Notes under the pieces: generated by a model
What the model saw: only the letters and a program-made list of their open reading frames with translations
Told to the model about the DNA's origin: nothing
Database searches by the model: none
Position numbers and translations under genes: made by a program
DNA from: Melitaea cinxia
Lineage: Eukaryota > Arthropoda > Insecta > Lepidoptera > Nymphalidae
DNA: 64,000 nucleotides
Assembly: GCF_905220565.1 (NCBI RefSeq)
Contig: NC_059423.1
Coordinates: forward strand, 3,096,001 to 3,160,000
Direction of reading: 5' to 3'
Shown: piece after piece, positions 36,201 to 48,200 of the stretch
Numbering within the stretch: position 1 is the first letter of the stretch
How the letters are laid out: the number at the start of each line of letters is the position of its first letter

Positions 36201-39200
36201 CACCGTGCTTCGGAGAACACGTTAAACTGGCGGTCCCAGTTGTTATCATGTACATCTGATAGCAATCGTTACTCAGAAGGAAATTGGAGCAGCGTGGTGG
36301 ATTAAGCTTTGATCCATGGAGAAGAGGCCTATGTGTCCAGCAGTGGGATATTACAGACTGAAGCGTATTCTAGAACATATGCAATGAACTATAATAACTG
36401 ACTACTATTACTATTAACTTGCAGAGGATATTCTTCGTATCGCAAAACGTAATATTTTATAGCCTAAAATCTAATCATCAATGAGTGTATGTATTTTCTA
36501 AATTGAAGTGTATTAAAAATTAAAAAACCCTAATCCGGTTTAGCGAATTTTATATCTACCTACTGCTAGGCTTTGCAAACCAAAAAAAAAAAAAAAAATT
36601 GAAAAAAATATACCGAGTTAAAGAGTTAAACAAACTGCCCAATGAATAAGTCAGCTTTATAATATTAGAATATTTCTATAAACGACGGATTTCTAAGTGA
36701 AATTAATTTGTTAAACAGACTTGTACTAAAAAATTGTCTTACGTCAGATGGATATCATTTTTGAGAATCTGAGATCCCGGATATAATATTGAGCATAAAG
36801 GATAGGAACATTTTATGAATTATTTTATTATATCAATTTTGTTTTTATATTAAAATATATTTAAAAATAATTTTGTATAAAGGATAGGAACATTTTTTGA
36901 ATTATTTTATTATATCAATTATGCTTTTGTATTAAAATATATTTAAAGATAAAATGTGCAAATTGCAATTTTAATTAACAAAAAATACCTTTGCTGGGTT
37001 TTTTGTTCCACCGATTTTTATGGTCCGTTTTACCGGGGCAACCGAAGTGGAACCATGTGCTCTACGGGTGATGTTTGAGAATCACAACATTTTATACATA
37101 AAGTTAACATCATCTAATTTTTATTTAATTTTAGCTTAGGTAATATTTCGAGGAAGCTATACTAATGTTACGAATGATTATTACATTTTTTGTCTATTAA
37201 CAATCCAATCTTTGCCAAGTCTACGCCAAGTCAATGAATTTTTTGAAATTAATAGGCCGAACCTCATGAAATATTTCGGAGGAATAACTTAAGAATCTTC
37301 CATATCATCATTACAGCCTATACAGTCCACTGCTGGACATAGGCCTCCACAAGTTCACGCCAAAAAATAGCGCGAACTCATGTGTTTTGCCCATAGTCAC
37401 CACGCTGGGCAGACGGGTTGGTGACCGCAGGGCTGGCTTTGTCGCACCGAAGACGCTGCTGCCCGTCTTCGGCCTGTGTATTCTAAAACCAGCAGTTGGA
37501 TGGTTATCCCGCCACCGATCGGCTTTTTAAGTTCCAAGGTGGTAGCGGAACTGTGTTATCTCTTAGTCGCCTTTTACGACAACCACGGGAAGAGAGGGGG
37601 TAGCTATATTCTTTAGTACTGTAGCCACACAGTACAGTAATCTTCCATATAAATAAAAAAATAGCTACGTGCTAAGTGCAAAACCTGAAAACGGCTGGAC
37701 CAATTGAAGTAATTTTTGAAGTTATTATTCTTTAAAGTTAGAAAAAAATTATGAGGGTAAATTTTTACGATGCGCGCGCACACTGTCACAAAAAAACCAA
37801 CACCCTGAAGTTAGCTGGTCAACGAATCATAAGTTAGCAACATGAAGTTGACTTCTTACGTGCGTAAATAAGTAGACACACACTTCACATTTTTTTATAT
37901 TTTGCAGAAAATTACGCAGAAAAAAAAAATCACAAAAGTTAAGGATAATTTAAGCTGTTTCTATATTCGATAATTATTTATATTATTTATTTTTATATTA
38001 TCTATTCGATAATTCCCAAGATAAGGCCACGTCTGTTGGGTCAGATGGTATACATACAGAACATTTTAAAAGTTTTAAATATGTAAGAATCTATTATCAT
38101 CATATATATTAACACGCGAAAGTTAAGTTTGCCTCCCTTTTTAGAAAAAACCCTCACAATTACTCCACATAAATTATATATCATTTTATAGATAATTGCT
38201 TGCTCTACCGGCATCAATAATTAAAAAATTTATAATTGCTTTTGTTTTTGTAAATTAATTAATTATTAAAGTTATATATACGACGGTTTTAATTTTAAAA
38301 CAACGTCAACATGATTGACGGGCGGTAATTATTTATTTATTTATTAAGTGCGAATTATTCGCACGGGTCTTGCTAGTTTAGTTTTAATAATCTGTCGGAC
38401 CCAATTTATCTTCGCTTGCCTTTTTATTGTATCGTGTTCCATACAAGTCTGAAGCCTTAAATCTGAGTCGCCATTCACTGTTTGTTTTACGAATTACGAA
38501 AACATGACCATGTTTTTGGCAAAAACTGTGACCTGTTTTCTTAAAATTAATTAACAGCATTTGTGCTGTTCTTGTTGCTGTCGTTCTGTGTGGTGTTGTT
38601 GTTGTGCTGGATTATTATTCTTATTCTGATTCTTATTCTATCTAAATGATATCGTTTAACTTTAGCTTTTTGTTTATTCATACTTTTTGCACGTTAATAC
38701 TTAATTAATTTAAATCGTCTCGCAAATGTTGCAACGGACTGCATTATCGCTAATTTTATTTAAAAGTTAAAGCTTTGAACGTATAACAAAAACATTACAA
38801 TAAAAAACAAAAAAACCCGCTATAATACCACATTTGAAGTGTGATTCCTTGAATTGAGTTCAGTAATTTGAATTTGATTGCTATCCGGAAAATTGCTCTC
38901 AATGTTGATAGATAGATGCTTCTGGAGATTTATAGATTTATTATATTTCGTGATAATATTATATGTACCTTATGTTACCTATGTACTTAAATATAAATTC
39001 TACAAAATATATAAAAGACATTAATGTAAGAAGTAATACAAAAATTACATTTAGAAATAAATAATCTCAGGAACTACTGATCCGATTTGAAAAATATATT
39101 ATATATGGCCCATATAGCCCTAATTAAACCCATATAGGCTATATATGATCACGCCAAGACTAATAGAAAGTGGAGCACCAATGAAGAATGTTTCAAAATC

Positions 39201-42200
39201 GGGTATTTTTCCTTTTGAGGGTTTCCTATACCACGTGGACGAAGTCGCGGACAGAAGCTAGTAATTCATATAATAATAATACGAATATAAAAAAATACAA
39301 CCAAACGAAAAAAACAAAACTGTTACCAACAGCCATATAATAAATAACGACGAAAAACTTATTTTTAATTAAAAACATTTTTCCTTAAATATTTTAATAA
39401 GGTTTGTTCACATATTGAAGATGAAACATTTTAAAATTAATATTTTAAGAGGGTTTATTTATTTATTTATTTTTTTTTCACATATTGAAGATGAAACATT
39501 TTAAAATTAACTTGCACGCTAAATTACAATTAAATTAAAATTATGATACAATATTTTTGCTTCTGATAATAATGGATGACTTCAGATTACATTAATAATA
39601 CAAATAACAAGCAGATTAATATCGTTAACAGCTATCTTTCCAATTCAGTCTTTCCAGTTCGACCCGCACACGTTCCATGAGTATATGATAAACATCTTCA
39701 ATTTATACGATTTTTTGTGTTACCCACACATTAGGGAATTCTAAACAATTTTTAATATCATATCGAAAATCGAACATTCCAGCGGTGAGCAGGGAAATTT
39801 TTGATATGATGAAGAACTGAATATAAAATCATCATATCAAAAATTTCGATCTAACCGGTACATCGTACCATATAGCTTAATTGGCTAAAGCACCGACACG
39901 GTCAGTCGAAGATGTAGGTTCGCTGTAGATGTAGTTCCCGCTGAAACTGTCGATTTTTGATATGATACTAAAAATCATCAATTTAATTAAAAATATTGAA
40001 ATACATAAAAAACATTGACAATAAAAATATACAAAAGCAAACACATATATGCACATTGCTATCACTTAAAAATGTACCCATAAAAAGTTGTATACATTCA
40101 TAGCAAAAAATGTATTGAGTATATTTAAATTTTGTTTTTCATATTCATCAATATTCAGCCTTCATATTCAATTAACAATGAATCATCTAAAAGGAATATT
40201 GGAGTAAAATGATAAGCGTAGTAATCTTTTCCATTCCACATTATGTTGTTTACAGATAAAAAGGCGGCAAAAAGTCTTAAAACAATTATGTTTAACTATG
40301 TTTTCGCATTTGACCGGATACAATTATTTAAAAAAAAAAAGTGATTCATTTTGCTCATAACATACTTAGCAGTTGAGGTAGAGCATGGCTGGAAATATTT
40401 TGCGTGAAATCTGAAGCTTAATTAGCCAGTCCGGGGAAGTACCTTAACCTTCCAGAAGGTCACAGACAAATAACACTGCTCTCATGTAAATGTTGTGCTC
40501 CTGTGGCGAGTAAGGTAGCCAGAGCATCTAAAGAGGGTCACGGCTAGTTCATAAGATGTCCATGAGATGTCCATAAGATGCGGTATCTGTTTACCATAAG
40601 GCTAACCGTACGTTTGTTTGCCACGTTGGTAATAAGGTACTCAAAAAAAAAAGTTTCGTGTTTCTGTGGTGAGTTAGGTGGCCAGAGTTCATCGAGAACT
40701 ATAATAGAAACGATATTACGATCGCTAACCGTTAAGCGATTATCGAAATTATTCGAATGTGAAGAACCGCAAGCCTTCAAATCAATCAGCGATGCAAGGC
40801 GATGTAGGTTCCGCTAAAACTAACAGTAGCTTACATGTCAGTAATGATGTGTACTTAAGTGTTGGTTTTAAATATTTTTGAAATTTTAACAGTTTTAAAC
40901 AATATTCATTAAACACGATTTACAAAACTGGATATATATATTAAATAATTGTGAATAATGCGACTTCTATAAAAATGGTGAAATAAATAGTACTGTTTAC
41001 AAATAATATTGTGTTCCTGTTAGTGAGTAAGGTGACCAGAGTTCCTGGGGGGAACTGGGGATGGGGTCGGCAATGTGCTTGCGATGCTTCTGGTGTTGCA
41101 GATATCTATAAGCTACGGTAATCGCTTACCATCAGGTGAGCCGTACGTTTTTTTGCCGATCTTTTTAATCTACTCTTCTAAAGTGTAAAATAATGAAATG
41201 TTCTAATTAACATACGAAACAACAAGAATTACTTTTATTAATTACTTCTCTACCATTGCTTAATATAATGATCGTATAGGCCTATAATGAAGTAAGTGCT
41301 TAGGTTAATTTGTTCTCGAATGATTGTTGAGAAATAAAATTTTGCAATATCCTCACTAAATGTTAGGTCTTCTATTTGTAGTTAGATAAATAACTTAGGG
41401 TTAGAAAAGGTCGTATACTGAATACTAATCAGGAACCATGACTCCTGTATCCTTAGAAGAATCACTTAAATTTTCAAATATACTTAATGACACTAACAGT
41501 CAAATAAAATACAGCCTAATTTGTTATAAATTATCTATGGCGATGAGGTTGATTGTGAACCAATAGACACTATTTACTGTTATCTATCGATAAATTCAAT
41601 TTAGTGTAACAATAAACGCCTCACACTCAATGTACGCAACAAAATACCGTAAATTGTGCAATAATTGCTAGCGAATTGCTTTTGAAAATGCTGCTTCTAG
41701 TGAGCAGTCGGTGAACTAAAATATTGTAATATCTTTCGTCATATTGTTATAAACAAATCGATCACACAAAGGGAATGTGATTGCGAAAAATTGCTTAATT
41801 TTTGGTATTTGGTCCACAATTTCAAACGATTCTGATTGAATCTGTCTTTAACTAAAGTTGAATCGTAGTATTATTTTATATAATTATAAATAAATCTATT
41901 TTGAACTCCAGTGGTAAGTAATTAATATTATTATGAGTATAGTAATAGTATTAGTAATTCAGATGTGCTGACAGCACAAGATTTATTCACGTTTCATTAA
42001 GATTTTCGCAAATAATTTGTTTGCCTCTACGTTTACTGTATACCTAAATATATTCAAATAATAAATCCTTAGCACTCCTTAATATTTTTAACCTAAACGG
42101 AACCTACGATAAGCTTTGCGTATTTAAGGTACCTAAATCATATTGATTACTAACCTCGAAGTTGGACACTCACTACGTTTTACAAAGTAAGAAAACATTT

Positions 42201-45200
42201 ATTATGAAGGCATATTTGTTACTGTACTTAAATACATGATGATGCAATTACAATCACATACTATTGAGTTAATTCATATGTTTCAATCCAATATATTAAC
42301 ATTGTCATTGCATCATCTATCTTCTATAGCCATAGATCTTATTTATTGTAATTAAAAATGTTATATTTTCGAAGCTTTTATTTGACATCCCAGTTAGCGA
42401 TATTTTAGTAGATGATACAATGCTTTATTATATGTACCTATATACGCTGCAGCCTGTAATATCCCACTACTGGGCATAGGCCTCTTTCCCCATGTAGGAG
42501 AAAGATCAGAGCTTAACCCACCACGCTGCTCCAATGAGGGTTGGCGGATATATTCCCTACTATGAGTAACGATCGCTATCAGGTGTACATGATAACAACC
42601 GGGACCGACAGCTTAACGTGCTCTCCGAGGCACGGTGGGGACAAGGACTGCACAAACACCCAGACCACGGCAAACACCTGTATAGCCGAACCTGAATCCG
42701 CAACCGCCAACGCAACAGGTTACAATCCATGGCTGTGACCGTTGCACCAACGCGGCGCCACCATGCCATGCGCCATGTACCTATATGTAAGAGTGAAAAT
42801 TACCCAATGGTCACTAGCGACAAGTTCAAATTATCATAGACCATAGAGGATATTTTCGAATCTAATACTAAGATAATTATTTATTGAATTTAATTATATG
42901 GTCACAGTTATACTGCCATGAGGGATTATCAGCAACTACTTCATGTTAACTATAAACCTATCGCGATCACCCCATACCGTGTAAAAGTTTGGAGCGTATA
43001 CTGAACGATTAACTCCTGGCATATCTCGAGTTAAATGACCTCTTGTCGGACCAGCAATACGGTTTCCGCCGTAACAAATCCACGGGGAATCTTTTAGTGT
43101 ATGCCTCGCACATCTGGGGCGAAGTCATAGACAAGCACGGAGACGCACTAGCCGTCTCACTTGATGTATCGAAGGGATTTGACCGGGTCTGGCATGAGAG
43201 CCTATTGAGCAAGCTTTCAGCTTATGGAATACTCCCTAGCCTCTGTAATTGGTAACTGTTATATTTAAAAAAAAATGTGGACAAGATTGTTATAAATTTA
43301 GTTTTTTCCTCTAGAATACACACTACAGTGATATGTGATATTTAAAAAAAAACACTTACTCATAACTAAATTCTTCTTTCAGTCAATCGCGAACGTGGTT
43401 TCCCAACAAAACTTTGTTACCCGTTTCGGCCTCAACAACCTCATCCGGATGACGAACAGCCAACCCCTTGTGAAGATGACGGCCAAGGAGTTCATGATGG
43501 GCTACAGTTCTGAGCTGATGAGCCTCGGAAACACTTTCATGCCGGGCTGGATCTACTTCGACAAATTGGGTTTGATTGACCGTGTAAGTTGTATTTATTA
43601 CTTACGAATTTATTACTTACAAGGTCAAAGATTTTATACAACACATTTCTGATAGATTATACAGTCTTATGTAATTAATATAGGCAAAAGAATTCGTTAT
43701 AACCTTAGAGAATAATCAACTGTTTGTTATTATACTAAAATTCAAATAAATACAAAAAGTTTACCACCGCGTGAATCTTGCAATAGAACCCTAATATCGG
43801 GAACTCATAATAAACAATGACAAACGCCAAATATCCTGTTTTATCGACTATAGAAATTTAAAACCTTTTAAAACTGAGAATTTTTTTTATATTAATTAAA
43901 TGTAACAAATAAGAATGCCCTTAAAAAAAACAAATACTATAATTTACAACTATCGACAAGTAATAAAATGAGAACTTAAATTATTAAAAATATACAACAA
44001 TTAGTTAACTCAAAAACAACTCGTATGTTCTCATTCAAATTTAAATGGAACCATATGACATGTACCGGCATTCGAATGTAAAATAATCATCAAAACGGTA
44101 CAGCCAGTGAACATTTAATATTTTTAAATGAAGAAGCCGGAACGCAGTAAATTACTAAATATTTACTTATTTATTTATTTATGCATAAAAAAACTTAGAA
44201 CTAATATTACAGTAACCCAATGCGTTAGTTAAGTTGATCACAACAATAACATTAAATTTAACAATCAATTTAAACAATTCAATAAAAACAAAATAATCAA
44301 AAAATATAAAATAATCAATAAATAATCAATAAATATAAAATAATCAATAAATAATCACACTTAAAAAATTCATAAAATTCATAAAAACAGACATTCAATA
44401 ATAATAATACAAATTAGTACATTTATATTAATAAAATTAAAATCGATTTCAATATGTAACATTCAATATGTACCTATGTCTTCCAGATGTACGATTTCGA
44501 TGGTGATTATGAAACTATCTTTACTGGCGAGACAGATATTTCACTAGCTGGTCTCATTGACACCTACCGAGGTTCCACTGACCTTCCGCAATGGGATGGT
44601 AAACACTGTTCTAACGTCCAGTACGCTTCAGATGGTACCAAGTTCAGAGGAGCAGTGTCCAGGAATGAATCTATACTGTTCTATAGGAAGAGTCTTTGTC
44701 GCGCTGCACCTTTGGTGAGTTACAATACATATACAAAATGTTATTAAACTGGCGTCCTTTAATTTAACTACTATACCAGAATCGATATTATAACCTAAAT
44801 ATATAACCTACTTGCCTTAACGTTTTAATGAAAATAATTATTAAAAAAGGTGTTATGTATAAAGTTACCGTCCTGTCCAGGTACATTACAGCCTATACAG
44901 TCCACTGCTGGACATAGGCCTCCACAAGTTTACGCCAAAAATAACGTGAACTCATGTGTTTTGCCCATAGTCACCACGCTGGGCAGGCGGGTTGGTGACC
45001 GCAGTACTGGCTTTGTCGCACCGAAGACGCTGCTGCCCGTCTTCGGCCTGTGTATTTCAAAGCCAGCAGTTGGATGGTTATCCCGCTACCGGTCGGCTTC
45101 TTAAGTTCCAAGGTGGTTGTGGAACCTTGTTATCCCTTAGTCGCCTCTTACGACACCCACGGGAAGAGAGGGGGTGGCTAATTTCTTTAGTGCCGTAGCC

Positions 45201-48200
45201 ACACAGCACCCTGTCCAGTTAGTGTCGTGTCAATGACCGAGTTAATTAAATTTTGCAGTTAATTCGATTATTCACAGCCACATTTCCCGCGTTTTCTTTC
45301 AATTTTGTCGATTGTAAAGTTATGTAGTAATGGGCTGTACTTATTACTGCTTCACTTATAATTTCGGCTATGGTATACCTCCATGTGTGTTTATGACCCT
45401 AAACGGAAGGACGCCAGTTTTATAAAATGTTGTATAGATTTAGTTAATTACATACGAGTATATATTTTATAAGTATAATCAATTAATTTCTAGGCATTAC
45501 ATAATCTAAACATTGTGTATATTTAGGTACCAAAGTATAAAGGCGATTGATTCCGAATTTATAGTTTCTGTTTGTCTTTTATCAGGCAAAATGTATAGTT
45601 TTTTAATCATTTTTTCAATACTAAAATTATTTCAAATTTTCCTATGTCTATTGAACTGTATTTTAGTGCAGATATGGTCATTACAATTGGTGTGACATTT
45701 CATATTAATTTTCTACAAAATATTACCAAACTTTAAAAATTTTACTAGAGTAGGTCCAGTTGCTCTCGAGTTTTGTATGTACCAACGCTCTTAGTGGTTT
45801 ATTTTTATTTATATAGCTCCAAATGAAGTGGTCTGTTTTTATTCAACAGTACAAACTAATGATAATAATAGCATTGCTATTAAGACAGACGTTTTTATCT
45901 TTATTGTTGATCTTGTAATAATTTGGATGAACAAAAAGTGGGAAAACACTCCGAGAATCATTCACAGCCAAAAATATTACGTTAAATTTGATGAATAGAT
46001 AACGCATAAGTAATTCATTTCTTAATCAATTACAACAATCGTTTTAAGTCCATGACCTATCATAAGACTATTGTTTCATTACTCCCACAGATCAAAGGAA
46101 TAATTTTTTTATTATCAAAATTTAAAACTGGTTACATCTCTAATCTTCATCTTATCAAAAAAATCTAAAAATTTGTAAGATTTAAATCATATATTTTTAA
46201 AGGAAAAAATGTGTATATGTCAATTCCGACACGCAACTAGAGTAGGCCCTGTAGAAACGATTATATATATAATGTTAGTCTAAGCATAAATGATAGAAAC
46301 AATAAGATTCTAACATCAAAACATAGATTTGACGTTTGCTATTTCCATCAGTGCCGTTAATACTACATACAGCTAAAATCGCTGTTGAGCGTCACTCTCA
46401 GCGTCACTCTCAGCGTCACTGCTGTTTCATTGCTTCACACGATTTTACTCCTCATGTTTTTTCATACCAATCGCTTCATACCGTTTCTCAAGAAGAAAAA
46501 AAAAGAAAAATATATTAAATTTATTATAAAAATATAAATTTACTATATTAAATAAATTCGAAGAAATTTGATTGTCAAAAAACTACAGTTCTTTGGGGGT
46601 GATATAAGAATAATCACGTTGGGGTCACCAGTTTGGAGAGGATGGGAGGAATGGGAACTTTGCTCCCTGTTTCTGACATCTCTAAACTGGTGACACCGAC
46701 GTGAAGTTCCTTACACCCCCCCAAACTTCTATAATAGACATTTTATTTATTTTAGATACCAATGGAAGAAGGTATAAAGAATGGCTTCAGGGCGTACAAA
46801 TACATGTTCCCTGAACACATGATGGATAATGGAAAGAATACTGAGGAGAACAAATGCTTCTGCAGATATGGTAAGCTTATTAAATTGAAGTATAATATGT
46901 ACAGTACGTAGTAAGTAAGTAGTGGCACAATAGAAAATATCTTGGTTTGGAGCAGCCGCAGCAGCAGTAAGTAATACTCATATTATAATCTCAAGCAGTT
47001 TTTGTTCCTGTGGCAAGTAAGGTAAAGAGCTCCTGTGGAGAATCGAGAGTAATGTCGACAACGCGCTTGTTGTAAGATTTCGAAACTAATTTTTGTCATT
47101 TCAATCTCATTTATCGTAATTATGTTTTCAGGTAAATGTCTCCCTGAAGGATTACTAGATGTTACTGATTGTTACTACGGCTTCCCAATCGCTCTGTCTT
47201 ACCCTCATTTCTACAAGGGTGATGAAATTCTCTTCAGCAAAGTTGAAGGGCTAAATCCTAATCCGGAAAAGCATGAAACGAGGTGGGTATAAGAAAAATG
47301 ATAATAATAAGCTTAAGTTTAGGTAACTTTAGTTATTGTTATCGACTTCACAAAAGGAAGTTCTCAATTCAAAAATATTTTTTATGTGTGTTACCTCTTT
47401 ACTGTTAACTGGGTACACCAATTTCAATGCTTCATTTGTGTACAAAAGCTTGTACTTGTCGTATGGTCCATTTAAATTTCAGTGAAATTTGAAGACAATT
47501 TTCTGAGTAATCCCTAATAATGCATATTGGAAGTCGTTTTATTTTTTTAGAACAAATATAATAATTAAATTAAAAAGGTTTTATAAATTAGATGATTTGA
47601 TATCCAAATGTAGTTGAATTCATCTTCTCTGAGGAGCAGTTTTAGACCACACTGTTGTGACAATTCACAGTAAAATTGGCGGTGATGCATATCAAAGAAA
47701 TTGTTAATATATATCAGAAAACCTACCTCAATGCTTTTCGTCTTCAAGCACGATAAAAATTGCTAAATAGTTACTAGAATATTCAATAATTCTAAACTAC
47801 TATATATCATTTTTTAAAAATATCATATCAAAAATTGACCGCTCCAGCGGGGATCGAACCCGCGTCTCAGACTGACCGTGTCGGCGCTCTAGCCAATTAA
47901 TTTAAGCGAACCGTCTATAGTGAGTTCTTTACAGAAACCCGTAACTATTCAATGTTTCATATTACAATGAAAATCTTTACTTTCTTTACTTCGCTTAAAC
48001 CGAATATAAAAATCATCATATCAAAAATTTCGATCTAGCGGGTACATCGTTCCATAGCTTAATTGGCTAGAGCGCAGACACGGTCAGTCGGAGACGCGGG
48101 TTCGATACCCGCTGGAGCGGTTAATTTTTGATATGATATTCAAAAATGTTTAGAAATCCTAATGTGTGGGTAACACAAAAATAAAATCGTACATACTATA

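Noticed and set aside
43043..43255. Coding frame as an extra CD36-family exon
   Set aside because: It reads as a non-LTR reverse transcriptase, and the CD36-family joint 31130 to 43383 is in phase without it.
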